From Hawksworthiomyces lignivorus (taxonomy: Eukaryota > Ascomycota > Sordariomycetes > Ophiostomatales > Ophiostomataceae), in NCBI GenBank assembly GCA_002917075.1, contig NTMA01000015.1, positions 310,001-374,000 of the forward strand: a DNA stretch of 64,000 bases, given 5' to 3'. This document shows positions 47,008-58,269 of this stretch, in pieces (position 1 is the first letter of the stretch; the number at the start of each line of letters is the position of its first letter). A program made the position numbers and the translations under genes. The notes beneath the pieces are model-generated. The model was not told where the DNA came from. It searched no databases and saw nothing but the letters and a program-made list of their open reading frames with translations.

Positions 47008-47256
47008 TCACTCTTGAGCGTCAACTACAGCATGGGCTACGTTCTGTAATGCTTTCCACCACTTCTCAATACTGCTCTTGCTAGTCCACTGTAGTGCGAC
47101 ACCTAATTTTACCCCTCTAGCCATTGCGTTAACGACGGCATCTGGGTACTCTGGAACAGAACTCAGTTCGAGGACGTTATCGGTTGCGAATGTATTCGTT
47201 CGTCGAGTGTTGCCCTCCATCTGTCGCCCGAGGTTTGTATTAAAGTCCAGCTGCAA
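47008..47256 (-). other. Short coding-like frame, unknown
   Basis: An 82-codon minus-strand frame has a balanced, soluble-protein-like composition (for example LSSVPEYPDAVVNAMARG and SSIEKWWKALQNVAHAV) and no recognised domain. The start predicted is not a clear ATG context. It may be the end of a decayed gene in this relic-rich stretch. Confidence 0.25.
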
Positions 47257-47472
47257 TATTCTTCTAGTATTTGTGCTCTATCTCCCAGGATGACGACGGT
47301 ACCATGAACAAGTATTGCTCCTCATCACATAGATAGCTGGAAATATGCACTTTCAGGCGGGGTACCAAATGGAGACCCTTGTGAAAATCTGAGGGCACAT
47401 TCCTCTCCTAGAACATCCAAGACAGCCAACTCATTATCAATCCATCAAAGACTTACTGAGAATTCTGCAACT

Positions 47473-49437
47473 ATGCCCAGGCTAATCTACCGCCCATTAG
47501 ACAAAGCAAGACGCGAGGCACGACTCCTTATCCTACATCCCTCATGCAAGTCCCAAAGGCCTAGTTTCGAAGCTCCGATCAAATGCAACTTGAAAACTGT
47601 TGCCCTTTGGTACTCTTTCCCTAGCGGCGGTGGCCGTTTCTGGAGTCCAGAGCCCTATATCGCTCTTTCATACGCCTGGGGCGATCCGGGTCAAACAAAA
47701 CCGATCACTGTGAACGGCGTCAGGGTGCAAGTCACTATGAACCTGCACAACGCGCTTCAGCATATCCGCAAAAGAAGAAAACGAACTGTCTTGTGGGTTG
47801 ATGCTATATGTATCAACCAGGAGGATGACGATGAAAAGAGCTTTCAAGTCGGCACACTGATGCGCCATATATACGAACAGGCACAGGGTGTCGTTGCCTG
47901 GCTCGGGGAACCAACGCGTTTTGATGCAGAGATTTTAGCGAGGGGAGCACTAGCCGCATCCGATGATGATCTCGGAAGCGTTCTCGAGTTACTCTATACT
48001 ATCATCGAGAGACATGATATGGCCACGGGCTACAGTTGGGACCTCGAATGTTTCGAGCGCATGTTTCGAATGCCTTGGTGGGGCCGAGTTTGGGTTGTCC
48101 AGGAAGTACTCCTTGCAAAGCATCTTGTTTTCAAGTACGGCCGTCTCGAGATGACTCCAAAGGCAATAATGCACTTCCTCAGGTACTGTATGCAGGTAGG
48201 AGGAAGGGCTACTGAGCAGGGAAGCCCAGACTCGCCATCGTTTAATGACAACGCTATGTTGATCGCGACACTGAACAGGGGAGACGCTGAGGAATTAATC
48301 AATATGTCGCTATATAACTGCATGTGCTTCTACAGCTCAAGACAAGCATCCAACCCTCTCGACAAGATCTACGCACTCATGGGCGTCGCCAAGGATGCCG
48401 ATCAGTATGATCCTCCAGACTATACCAAACGTGCTGAGGACGTCTATATAAACTTTGCGATGACTCTCGCACTCCAGAACGGGTCACTCGACTTCTTAGA
48501 TGGCGCTGGAGTTGGACTTGTCGCGCGAAGCGCACATCCCGGATTGACTTTACCGTCGTGGGTTCCGGATTGGACACGGTTGGCTTCAGCTCGCACATGG
48601 ATGCCCATCAACGGTGGTAGGAAAGCCATGGGCCGACCGCCTGAATACAGATTTTCTGACTCCCATGAGATACTCTATGCCCAGGGAGTTGTACACGACG
48701 TTGTTGCTGAGGTGGTACCGACCCCTACTAACAAGGCCAGCTTCCCCTTGAGGTGGGATCGCTTCTTACCCCAGAATAAACCACCTCCGTACAGGACCGG
48801 GATACCCGCTCTTCAGGCCTATTTCCGCGCCTTAGACTTCGACTACGACTTTGAAGAAGGACATCCTCTAGGAGATACCGACAGCATTTCGATATTTCGC
48901 TCGTTTACATCTTTCTTGCTTGCGGGTTCTCGTGAATCACTGGAGGAGGTCGAACATCTCTCATCTCTCACCACTATTTCAGAAGAGGAAGAAAAGCTCA
49001 AGAAAATAGCAGTTCGATCCATGGAACCCTTTCTAAAATTTACGAGAGACGATAGGCGAGAAAGAAGTGATGCTACTATCCTCAGTGACTTTTTTTCTGA
49101 AGTTGATGCTCGTTGTTACCTTGAATGGCTGGAAAATGACGATCTTCACACTCGTTTGCTTCGTACAAACCAATATCTCCAGATGAAAGCCTATTATTTC
49201 TGCGATCGAGCGCTCTTTTGGACTGCCCAGGGGTTTATTGGTCACGGATTTGCAGAGGTGAGAGCAGGGGACATGGTCTGCTTCCTACTTGGCTACCATT
49301 GTCCTCTAATTTTACGTCCGGAGGGTGCTTATTATATTGTTGTTGGTCATTGTTTTGTGCTGGGCTTGACAGATAGTGAGGTAATAGATAAACTGGAGCG
49401 GAGTGAAATATACTTTCAAGAAATTAGAATAAAGTAG
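47473..49437 (+). CDS. HET-domain (heterokaryon incompatibility) protein
   Basis: An intronless gene of 654 residues. The HET domain begins at about residue 60 with PYIALSYAWGDP, followed by LWVDAICINQEDDDEK (about 107-122), a helix RHIYEQA and the third block RVWVVQEV. HET proteins are fungal nonself-recognition and cell-death switches; many copies per genome have unknown partners. The C-terminal ~350 residues carry no repeat domain (no WD40, ankyrin or NACHT signature seen), and the common late motif GDMVCFLLG near the end fits stand-alone HET proteins. It sits between a transposon relic and other debris, typical of fast-evolving HET loci. Confidence 0.92.
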   Translation: MPRLIYRPLDKARREARLLILHPSCKSQRPSFEAPIKCNLKTVALWYSFPSGGGRFWSPEPYIALSYAWGDPGQTKPITVNGVRVQVTMNLHNALQHIRKRRKRTVLWVDAICINQEDDDEKSFQVGTLMRHIYEQAQGVVAWLGEPTRFDAEILARGALAASDDDLGSVLELLYTIIERHDMATGYSWDLECFERMFRMPWWGRVWVVQEVLLAKHLVFKYGRLEMTPKAIMHFLRYCMQVGGRATEQGSPDSPSFNDNAMLIATLNRGDAEELINMSLYNCMCFYSSRQASNPLDKIYALMGVAKDADQYDPPDYTKRAEDVYINFAMTLALQNGSLDFLDGAGVGLVARSAHPGLTLPSWVPDWTRLASARTWMPINGGRKAMGRPPEYRFSDSHEILYAQGVVHDVVAEVVPTPTNKASFPLRWDRFLPQNKPPPYRTGIPALQAYFRALDFDYDFEEGHPLGDTDSISIFRSFTSFLLAGSRESLEEVEHLSSLTTISEEEEKLKKIAVRSMEPFLKFTRDDRRERSDATILSDFFSEVDARCYLEWLENDDLHTRLLRTNQYLQMKAYYFCDRALFWTAQGFIGHGFAEVRAGDMVCFLLGYHCPLILRPEGAYYIVVGHCFVLGLTDSEVIDKLERSEIYFQEIRIK

Positions 49438-49839
49438 ATTTTAGATGGGAGGAATGTATTGAGTTGGAGATGTACAATACATACACACTACTGCGAAATC
49501 TGAATTGCCTAGCCTCCATCCGCTGTCGAAGACGAGGTGGTGAGCTAAAAACCTACGCGCTGAGCAGTGGGACTCGTAGCGGAACCCACAGCGCGGCCCA
49601 TAGCGGGAAACACCTGAAAAATAGAGGCATGTATGTACTAGGTTGTACTCCGTACAGGGATATTAAATGTTAATCACAGTTGTATCTTATAGCAATCGAA
49701 GCACCTAGGAGAGCACTAGAGGATCTAGCAATCTATACCAAAACACATATAACAAAATAGCATTTATTGTCTCGTACGTAGGAATTTAGGCCTATAGGCG
49801 ATTTTTAGAATAAACCGACCGCCTTGCTCAACACGTCAT

Positions 49840-49972
49840 TCTGCGCGTACGTCTCGACAACGACCAACTACAACTACACCATCCACGTCCGCCCCATGCT
49901 GGCGGACTGGCATCCTGGGCCCTCGGGTCTAGGCGTCCCCCATGGTACCCCGCTCATCGTGAACAATACGCT
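49840..49972 (+). pseudogene. Possible carboxylesterase type B remnant
   Basis: One plus-strand frame reads STTTNYNYTIHVRPMLADW then GPSGLGVPHGTPLIVNN, which resembles the C-terminal region of fungal type B carboxylesterases around the catalytic His (GLGVPH). It is flanked by stops, and no nucleophile elbow is present nearby. Similarity is short, so this is tentative. Confidence 0.3.
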
Positions 49973-50119
49973 TAAAAGGAAGCAATGACAACAATAATTA
50001 AAAATTAAATGATGAAAATTAATGTAGGGGAGATAAAGAGGTGGTGTGATGCTCAATCTTGATGCGCTTATAGCGTTATGTTGCCCATTGCTTCAAATAG
50101 GTGTAGTGCATGCAGCGTA

Positions 50120-50262
50120 GGAAATAATAGCCAGGCACGAAGCGCAGCCTGTGCAGATGTGCTTAGTTCTAGTACCATAATGTGCAGCGACCGTGCTTGG
50201 TGGCCAAAGAGGAGATTTTTGATGAGCATTTTCGTGAGGGTTAACAAAAGTCTCAATGGAAA
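50120..50262 (+). repeat. Dispersed repeat, copy A
   Basis: By eye this ~140-base stretch is roughly 70-75% identical to 62675-62818 in the same orientation. Both share the core GGCACGAAGCG (50134 here), the word AGCCTGTG, GTGCTTAG, and an AAAGAG-rich end before a T run. It may be a diverged mobile-element end or another short dispersed repeat. The two copies bracket the 50.6-62.3 kb gene cluster. Confidence 0.65.
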
Positions 50263-50595
50263 GATCAAGGCGGATTTAGGAGAACATGGTTTTTACTGAA
50301 CTAGGAGTTTTCATTTTTGCCTCTTTAGGATATATTGAGTTCAAGCTAAAATCAGTCTCTCTTAGATACGTTTCATAATACATGCGGCAAGAGTCAGAGT
50401 TGGCGTGCTTTTTGCAATTACCTACAATAGCTTTCTAGTTCTTGTACTCTACAAGTAAGAAGAGTTTTCTTAACTATTTCTCGTTATTACTCGTTATCTA
50501 GCCCCTTGAAGATTACCCGATCACTTATAGAAATTTACCACTTCTTTTTCTAGCTTCTAATTATCTATCCCTGTGCCTTCTCCCAGTATACGCAT

Positions 50596-51639
50596 ATGGA
50601 AAAGATGCAGTACCGAAAGCTTGGCCGGACTGGCCTCAAGGTCTCAGCTATCTCGCTCGGCTCCTGGCTGACATACGGCGGTCACGTAGACAACGACAGC
50701 AATATCAGTTGCTTGAAAGCCGCTTTTGATGCAGGAATTAATTTCTTCGACACGGCAGAGAGTTACGAGGCTGGCAAAGCCGAAATCCTCCTCGGCACAG
50801 CCATTAAAAAATTTGGCTGGAAGCGCCAAGACCTTGTCATTAGTACAAAGATCTTTTTCGGCGAGGGCGGCTCCGGCCCTAACGAGGTCTGCACACTGTC
50901 GCGCAAGCATGTCGTCGAGGGCCTCCTACACTCGCTCGAGCGCCTGCAGCTAGATTACGTTGATATAGTGTATGCACACCGTCATGACGCCGAAACGCCC
51001 ATGGAAGAGATCGTGCGGGCTTTTAACCACTTGCTCGACACGGGTCGGGCGTTCTACTGGGGCACATCTGAGTGGTCAGCTGAGCGCATCAATGAGGCTA
51101 ACTTGATCGCCAAGCAGCTCGGGCTAGTGGGTCCAGTAGTCGAGCAGCCCAAATACAATCTGCTGTGGCGGCACAGGGTTGAGCATGAGTTTGCACGGTT
51201 GTACGACGACTGGGGCCTGGGAATAACCAACTTCTCGCCGCTTGATATGGGCATCTTGACAGGCAAATACAACGATTCGATCCCACCGGGCACCCGCTTT
51301 GCTGACTCCAAAGACGATTACATCACGATGACCGTTGGCAAATATACGGGTGAGGTGGCGCAAAAGATCGAAAAGGTCAAGGCGCTCACAGCTCTGGCGG
51401 AATCAGTCGGTGCGAGTATGACACAGTTTGCGCTGGCTTGGTGCCTGAAGAACAAGAATGTGTCCAGTCTGATTATCGGCGCCAGCCGGCCCGAGCAAGT
51501 GGTGGAGAATGTGAGGGCCCTGGAGTTTGTGGACCTGATTACTGATGATATTATGCGCAATGTAGACGAGATTGTGCCAGTCGGATTTTTGGGACGATAC
51601 GCGAACGACGCGTATGGATTGCCGTCGGTCATTTTGTAG
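50596..51639 (+). CDS. Aldo-keto reductase, Kv-beta-like (AKR6 type)
   Basis: An intronless gene of 347 residues. The TIM-barrel reductase tetrad is D52, Y57, K85 and H128, in FFDTAESYEAG, STKIFF and YAHRHD. LGRTGLKVSAISLG at the start, the NFSPLDMGILTGKY block and the late SSLIIGASRPEQV (NADPH pyrophosphate binding) are typical of voltage-gated potassium-channel beta-subunit-like and YghZ-like enzymes. These reduce aldehydes, including sugar-derived ones. It is the left member of a cluster with sugar transport and TauD-type dioxygenases, so reduction of a dehydro-sugar or aldehyde released by a dioxygenase is a reasonable guess. Confidence 0.9.
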   Translation: MEKMQYRKLGRTGLKVSAISLGSWLTYGGHVDNDSNISCLKAAFDAGINFFDTAESYEAGKAEILLGTAIKKFGWKRQDLVISTKIFFGEGGSGPNEVCTLSRKHVVEGLLHSLERLQLDYVDIVYAHRHDAETPMEEIVRAFNHLLDTGRAFYWGTSEWSAERINEANLIAKQLGLVGPVVEQPKYNLLWRHRVEHEFARLYDDWGLGITNFSPLDMGILTGKYNDSIPPGTRFADSKDDYITMTVGKYTGEVAQKIEKVKALTALAESVGASMTQFALAWCLKNKNVSSLIIGASRPEQVVENVRALEFVDLITDDIMRNVDEIVPVGFLGRYANDAYGLPSVIL

Positions 51640-52001
51640 AGCTTCTAAATAATAAGTACTAATTTAATACTTAAGTTTAAGCTTCAAGATTATGTCACTA
51701 CGTTGTTCAAAATACAAGTATATTCGGAATAGGAGCTTGAGAAATTAGACATAGTTCTATTATCAGATTCCGCTGTTGTCTAATCAGAATCAGCAAACGA
51801 ACCACATAGCACACTGGAGACAATTCACAACACGGCCATATATCTAGCTGGTTCAGGCTGCACAATTAAATGTCCTGAAAAGGAAACAATTAGCAATTAG
51901 GAAAAACTACCAGCTAAAGCAGACATCTTAGCAGTTACACGAGACACAGCAAGAAAAAAGAAAAAAAGAAAAAGATAAGTCAAATACTGAAAAGCACACT
52001 G
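51640..52001. other. Convergent 3' spacer
   Basis: AT-rich spacer between the reductase and the minus-strand sugar transporter. Nothing was recognised. Confidence 0.45.
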
Positions 52002-53618
52002 TCAAGCTTGTACAACCGCTGCACGGTCAAAGTCAGTTAAATCCATGCTCACAAACTTCCTGGCGGGCACCTTGCGCTCAAAGAGGACATCGAGTTCTTG
52101 AAAAGTACGGCCTTTGCTCTCAGGCAAATAGAAGAATGCCCAGAGGAGAACGGGAATGCTAAGTCCACCGAATAAAAAGCCAGTCTTGGAACCCCAGTTG
52201 GCGTGGTCGGTGCTCATAGCGTACGGCAGGCCAGCTGTGATGGAAATGGAAAGGATGTGAGGGACGAAGCAAGCTACACCGAGGGTTTTGCCGCGAATGC
52301 TAGTGCTAGGAAGTTCTGCGATAATGACATAGGCCATAGGTCCAAGGCCTATGTTGTAGACAAAGTTGAAGACCAGCAACATGACTGATTTGGCATACAT
52401 GGCAGCGTCATTCGAGTCTGGAGCTAAGCCAAGGAAGCCAATCAAGAACATCAGCAGCGTAGTAAAACTGCATGTGGCAATGTAGCCCGGCCGACGTCCC
52501 CATAAAGTCATCAGTGGCCAGGATAGCACGTTCCCGAAGACACCGAGTGCAAAGAGACCGCATGACAGGTCAAAGGCCTGGTTGGTCGATACGCCCGCCA
52601 GCTCAAAAAAATACGTGCAGTAGGATGAAGCGAGATTGATGCCGCAGAGAAACTGGCCACTGTAGGCCATGACACAGATCAGCGTGCGCCGAAGGTTTGT
52701 GCCGCGAAAGCAGTCGAGGTATGATGCGATTTTCTCATACGCCTCCTCTAGCGCAATTGTCTCTTTCATGTGCGCTAGCGTATTGTCAAGATCGTCTGAG
52801 TAGCCAGTCCGCCGCAGCGACTTGGCCGCCGCCTCATACCGACTCTTCTTGACAAGGAACCAGGGGGATTCCGGAGCGAGCAAACCGCCGACGATGAAAA
52901 CCAGCGGGAAGAAGTATTCGGTGACAAAGGGTGCCTTATACGACCACTTGTCCAGGCGGTCTTCGGTCCCACGCAGCACGGCAATACCGATGAGCGAGCC
53001 AAGCACCTGCGCCAAGTTGTTGCAAGATAGGCCCATGCCGCGGAGACACACGGGCAGGATTTCAGAGATGTACGCTGGGCCCAGCACAGGGAAGCTACCG
53101 GTGAGCATTCCGGTAAGAAGATCGCCAACGAAGATGACAGGTGCGCTTTGGCCGAGGACTTCGATTAGCAGCGTGCCTAAAGAGAGGGTCGCGGCCGCTA
53201 AGAGGGTAAGGCGCGGTCCGAAGCGGTCCACGCACCAGCCGCCCCATATGGCGGCCAAAAGGAACCCGATAATTGGAGCATAGTTGAAGGCAGAAGTCCA
53301 CGAAGCTGCGAGCACATAGTCACCCGAGCCGGCCGGGTACTCGTATCCAAATTGGCGACGGAAATCAGGAATACCGACAAGCGTACCCAGCACAGTCGGA
53401 TCATAGCCTATGATAAGATTAGGCAGACAAAAGAAAGCGGCCCAGAAAACGGCGCCCTTGTGCCGCGAGATGGCCTCACGGGCAGTCATCTCGTGCTCTC
53501 TCCTTGTCACCTGCTGGGACCCTTTAATCATGTCGATACCGACGACCTGGCCAAGGTCAATATCTGGGTGGCCAGCTATCGCTTGCATGGCGATGTTTTC
53601 TTCAGCTGACTTGTCCAT
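52002..53618 (-). CDS. MFS sugar transporter (SP family)
   Basis: A single minus-strand exon. The chosen start at 53618 (MDKSAEENIAM) gives 538 residues; the frame is open to an ATG at 53729 that would add 37 unremarkable residues. Sugar-porter signatures are present: IIGYDPTVLGTL in helix 1, WCVDRFGPR after helix 2, PESPWFLVKK at the end of helix 6, LWGRRPG after helix 8 and the terminal PESKGRTFQELDVLFE. This is the fungal maltose/alpha-glucoside-like or general hexoside branch of proton symporters. It likely imports the sugar-type substrate of the cluster. Confidence 0.9.
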   Translation of the reverse strand: MDKSAEENIAMQAIAGHPDIDLGQVVGIDMIKGSQQVTRREHEMTAREAISRHKGAVFWAAFFCLPNLIIGYDPTVLGTLVGIPDFRRQFGYEYPAGSGDYVLAASWTSAFNYAPIIGFLLAAIWGGWCVDRFGPRLTLLAAATLSLGTLLIEVLGQSAPVIFVGDLLTGMLTGSFPVLGPAYISEILPVCLRGMGLSCNNLAQVLGSLIGIAVLRGTEDRLDKWSYKAPFVTEYFFPLVFIVGGLLAPESPWFLVKKSRYEAAAKSLRRTGYSDDLDNTLAHMKETIALEEAYEKIASYLDCFRGTNLRRTLICVMAYSGQFLCGINLASSYCTYFFELAGVSTNQAFDLSCGLFALGVFGNVLSWPLMTLWGRRPGYIATCSFTTLLMFLIGFLGLAPDSNDAAMYAKSVMLLVFNFVYNIGLGPMAYVIIAELPSTSIRGKTLGVACFVPHILSISITAGLPYAMSTDHANWGSKTGFLFGGLSIPVLLWAFFYLPESKGRTFQELDVLFERKVPARKFVSMDLTDFDRAAVVQA

Positions 53619-54361
53619 ATTGGCAAGATTGCAGAGACTGAGGCAGGCGGCTGCGTTTGATAGTGAATATGCTGGGCGTGTCTTGCGCGATCTCCCGACC
53701 AGGCAAGAAAACGTCTTTAGTAGATTCAAAACTTCCTTGTCGCCAGTGGGACTCTTATAGACGGTAGTACACCACTTTACGAACCTCAGATTCTATAATC
53801 TACACGTTTAGGTGGGGGCGACAACTAATCACCTTCACGTACTATGAAATCGGAGGGCGATATTACTACGTTATCAAGGGTCGTGCGGTTATCAATATAG
53901 ATGATATGATAAGTAGTAGTAGCTGAGCTAACTTTCTGAATTAGGAGAAAGTTTTGAACTTGAAATTGGTGCGCTAGCCATTATTAGAGATTTTCCCCCT
54001 CGCTATCTCTGTCTCTACTTCTCCTAATTAAGAAAAGGATAATCATCTTGATCATACCCGTTGGATCCTTAAGCCAATCTCACTTATTAACTTGTTCGGA
54101 ACACAGCTCTACTACGGGTAATGGCCAGAGGTAAGGTTGTGAAGTTTTTTGCAGAGCGGCAGTAAATTCTTCAATCCCGTAGACCAACGCTTTATGACTG
54201 ACAGAAATAAATCTGCTTGTTTTAAGTCAAACAAACGTACCTTGAAAATAACCTCTTAATTGGAAAACTCATATTTTCATTAAGCTATTGTTCTGTAAAA
54301 CCTCGCTTATATCGTTAACTAACTACGATTTGAGCAATTAATGAACCACCATTTTAATACA
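53619..54361. other. Intergenic; promoter of the sugar transporter
   Basis: 743 bases, AT-rich, between a gene start and the stop of the next minus-strand gene. No gene was recognised. Confidence 0.45.
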
Positions 54362-55677
54362 TTACCAAACCGTATTTAATCCATCTACACCAAGTGGCCG
54401 CTCTCCCACCGTCGTGATCCGAAATGCGTGTCGGAAGACTGGGTTCTCTTCTTGTTCATCCACACCCTCGTTGACAGAAAAGTCAGGAATAGGTGTATGC
54501 ACCGTTGCTCGGTTGTCCCAGAGCGCCACCGTGTCCTCCTCCCACCTAACACGCACCTGGCAGTCTAGCCCCGCTGCCAGGTGCCGGAACAGAAGTCCCA
54601 ATAACGCCTCAGACTCTTCGTCCCGTAGTCCAAGAATCCTTGTTGTATTTGATACATTTACAAAGAGTGATTTAGCGCCGGTCGCCGGATGCACGCGGAC
54701 GATTGGGTGGTTTGATATAACTGGCGCTCGTAGCACAGGGTGTCCTTCCCGATGGGCTTGCTGTGCTTGTCGTGCCCCCGAGTGTTCGGCACGGAGACCA
54801 GTTAATAGATTTTGAATTGGGCGAGAGAGTCGCTCATAAGCAGCAGCCATTGAGACCCAGGCTGTGTCACCCCCAGTGGGTGGTGAATGCAGCATGGTCA
54901 AAATTGTGTAAGCTGGTGGCTGGTGTTCGTAGGAGACATCCGAATGAAAACGTGTGTTTGTTAGGCGGCTAGAGGAGCGCTTGGCACGGTGTGTGTTGTC
55001 AGGACCCTGGTATATGCTGTACAGTTCTGGGTGGCCCGCTACTTGTGCTTCTACGGGCTGTGTGTCGAGTTAAAGTATGACCCTTAGTGACAAAATTATC
55101 TAAGCAAGGAAGACGAAGCATGGCTGGAGATCATATGGGACACTCAAAACAGAGAGCAGACATACATGTATGTGCAGTTTTCCAAAATACTGAGCAAACT
55201 CCTTCTGTTTCTCAGGGCCAATATTTTTGAAATCTTGATTCCGGAAGATAACAACGCCACGCTCCGCAATCAACAGAGCCAATTCATTTTTTTGTTCATC
55301 TGTAAGCTGGCTGAGCTGAAGGCCTCTAACTTCAGATCCTACCTGAGGAGTGATCTTTGTGATCGACGCATCTGGCCGGTCTTTGACTGCCGTGAAGAGA
55401 TGTGGCTTCGCTTTGTCAGCTAGAGCGCCCTTGTCAAAGTAATCAAAGGGCTCAAGTGCTGCAAAGTCGGTAATTGGATTCCACACAGGCAGATACGAAG
55501 CATATTTATACTGTTTGGTAAATGATTTAGAATTTCACTAAAGACGAAGGGAATCAGGTTTGATATATAAGAAGAAACCTTTTGGTGTAACTTTGTGTTG
55601 AAGTCTTGCCGAGCAACACCCTCAGTTTGGGATGCGGGAAGGGCCTCTGCTACTGGAGCGATGATAGATGACGCCAT
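54362..55677 (-). CDS. TauD/TfdA-family 2OG-Fe(II) dioxygenase, copy 1 (JLP1-like)
   Basis: Three minus-strand exons, 55677-55579, 55510-55166 and 55057-54362, give 379 residues with phase-0 joins. Iron ligands are H186 and D188 (RFHSDVSYE) and H335 (RATVHTPIPDF); R357 or R361 would bind 2-oxoglutarate. Diagnostic blocks include ITPQVGSEVRGLQLSQL, AERGVVIFRNQDF and PPTGGDTAW. Yeast JLP1 and bacterial TauD release sulfite from organosulfonates; TfdA-type relatives act on other acids. It is in tandem with a second, diverged dioxygenase, and the intron after GKLH lies at the same place in both. Confidence 0.9.
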
Positions 55678-56498
55678 GGTTGCTGAAGATCGATCTTGTT
55701 GTAAACAATGGTATATCAAGCGTTCCAAACGGTGCAATGGGTGTGATACGATTCTGCTTCCCAAGGGTGTTTGCAAGTCCCAGAATCTTGAGCCTTATAT
55801 AAACTACCATTCCGTTTTGGGGTAGCTATCTTACAAGTCGCAGTCTTCTAACAGAGCTGTTCATCACAAGAATGTTTCAGAATCACGTCATTTTATCCTT
55901 CCCATATTCGGCCTATAGAAACACAAAGGAAAAGTGCACAGCCTCAGTCCGTCATTTTAAGTTTTAGGTTCATTTACAAAGTCGTGGGAGTAGCCCGAAC
56001 GGGTATGACTGTCGGAGCTTTAGCCCGCTGAGGGGGGAGGAGAATGGCGAAAGGAAAATAAAGAAGTTCAACAAAAAAAATTAAGCGAAATGATCGTAGT
56101 CTCGAGTGACAGTATAAGAAAATTGCACTGCTGGCTCGAAATATTTACTCTATAGAAAAAAAGCGCTGTCGAGCTTTCTGCCACCGGCCCTTTTCAATTT
56201 TGATTTAGAGAGAAGGTCCACTCTTTCGCCATTTCACTTTCACTGAGGTTCTTATACAATTCTTTGTTCAGTTCTATCCCTCAACCCTTTTCCCCCTTTG
56301 TTTTCGTAACGTATTGCAGCTTAAAAATTTACTCCTTTTATATGTAGTTGTCATTGCTAACATCTGAATATGACTTACAAGTGGCTGTCTTGTACAATGA
56401 GCACTGCGAGCTAAAGAAACAACGACGTAGTAGGACAGACGGGGTAGCTTAGATCAGAGCTTCTATCTGGCCACCATCTATTTCTAACAACAAATAGT
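55678..56498. other. Intergenic between the two dioxygenases
   Basis: 821 bases, likely the promoter of copy 1. There is a CT-rich stretch near 56220-56310 and no gene. Confidence 0.45.
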
Positions 56499-57748
56499 CT
56501 AAGATTGAAACGCTGGCTGCGGCTCGTTTCCGTAGGGGATCATGCGAACCATGTGGCGTCTCTCGCCGGTCTCAAAGTCAGGGACGGCTGAGTGAGCAAC
56601 AGACCGCTAAGCACGTATATTTGTTAATGTATGGGGTTTTCCATGCTTGAGAGAAAATACTTATGAATACGCACCTGATCCCACACAACGACGGTACCTG
56701 GCTCCCATTTGATGCGGCAGCTAAAATCAAGCGACCGAATGTGGTCGTGTAAAAAGCCGAGGAGCAGATCCGACTCAGTGGGGTTGAAACCTTCAATGTG
56801 CCGCCCAATAGTCGGATTCACATACAATACAGGTTTCTTTGTTACCGGGTGCTCAATAACGAGAGGATGTACTGCATTGACCGCCTCTTTCAAAGCTCGT
56901 TCTTTGCCGACACGTGCGATCTCGCCGACGCTCGCGCTGGTGTGGAATATGCTGAGATTGTGTAACGTGCTCCGGAACGCCGGCGAGAGTGCCTGATAGG
57001 CATGTACCAGAGAGGTAAAAGCTGTGTCCCCTCCGCCGTTTGCTGGGCCTTCCAGGATCCAGAAGAAGGTTGTACTCGGTACGTTTTGGGTGAATGTCTG
57101 GTCAACGTGCCACAGGTCGTACGACGACCGTGGGCCGAGAAGGTCACGCAGGTTTCCTACCTGTTCGTCCGCGTATACGACGTGGAATTCAGGCCCTGTA
57201 TCTTTGGGGTATCCCATGGTTGGGTGCTGGAGTACTTGTTAGTCTTTCTTTTTTTGCCTGTTTTCTTTATTTTCTGGTGAAGTAGGAACATCGTTCGTAT
57301 ACTTCATCTTACCTTATGAAGCGGTCCATAGTGGTTGACGATCTCTCTCTGGCGAGTTGGACCAATGTCCACAAAGTCTTGACTTCTCTACTTGCGATGT
57401 TAAGAATGTATACACCGTAGTTTGCCGCACTTGAGTTGTCCCTATAATGATGGATTTACTTACAAAAACCAAAACGCCGCGTTCCGCTGCTAGCAAGGCA
57501 ACCTCGTCTAATCCACCCTTGCTTAGCTGGCTGATCTGGGCCCCTTGAATCTCCGTTCCAATGCGAGGCGTAATGTTTCGGATAGCAGAGGCTTTTTTTG
57601 TGAGCTCCGGCTTGTTTGGATCTGCTCGGAGTCCGGGCTCCTCTGCATGGAATAGCGGTACATCTATGGTAGGCGTAAAGCCTTCTGGCCGTGTGGGCAG
57701 ATAATCCGGGTACTTGGGAGATGAAGTGGTAGTGTCTTTTCCTGACAT
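56499..57748 (-). CDS. TauD/TfdA-family 2OG-Fe(II) dioxygenase, copy 2 (JLP1-like)
   Basis: Four minus-strand exons, 57748-57464, 57387-57313, 57226-56675 and 56606-56499, give 339 residues, all joins phase 0. Iron ligands are H160 and D162 (LWHVDQTF) and H309 (RSVAHSAVPDF, created by the last splice); the following Arg residues (R320-R325) bind 2-oxoglutarate. Shared blocks with copy 1 are ITPRIGTEIQGAQISQL, AERGVLVF and GGGDTAF. Identity between the copies is low outside these, so they probably differ in substrate. Its context between copy 1 and a sugar-acid-dehydratase-like gene suggests a common pathway. Confidence 0.9.
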
Positions 57749-58269
57749 TTTTGGCAATAGATATGAAAGATATGTAAAGGAGAGAGATGAACACGGTAGA
57801 TGGTGAGAGAATGGTTGTTCTGATTTGCTGTGTTGATGTAAGCAGGAAGCTTGGTAATATCTCATGAGACTACCAACTACTATAAAACCGCTGAACGAAT
57901 TCTAAGACTTGGTGAATTATTAGCGGCCTACCGATATAGGACACTAAGAACCGTAGCCTCAAAGCACGGCCAGCTGAAAGTAATACACCTGGTTGGAAGA
58001 GATACGGGCCACGGTTACCTGTTTAGCCCAGACACATGGCTCCGGATCATCGACTCCGCACTTGCAGCCATAGCGGGTATATCAGACCGATCTAAAAAAT
58101 GGTACGCTCTACGCTCTAAATAGCAGATCGACCTGGCGAACAAACATCTGTTGGTGCACACATATAAAGCGCACGACAATAAATTCTGAACAGGCCTTTG
58201 CATATCACTGCTTCATTTTATTTTATCGGGTCCAGATTAAAATTTTCTTGTTCTAATTAGCTCCCACAA
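57749..58269. other. Intergenic; promoter of dioxygenase copy 2
   Basis: 521 bases. Open frames on both strands lack family features. Probably regulatory. Confidence 0.45.

Larger units (their letters stand above)
49438..50595. other. Relic-rich intergenic region
   Basis: Holds a short carboxylesterase-like coding remnant, one TACTCCGTA nonamer (49646-49654) and one copy of a dispersed repeat, each listed separately. No intact gene is supported. The last 200 bases are probably the aldo-keto reductase promoter. Confidence 0.45.
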
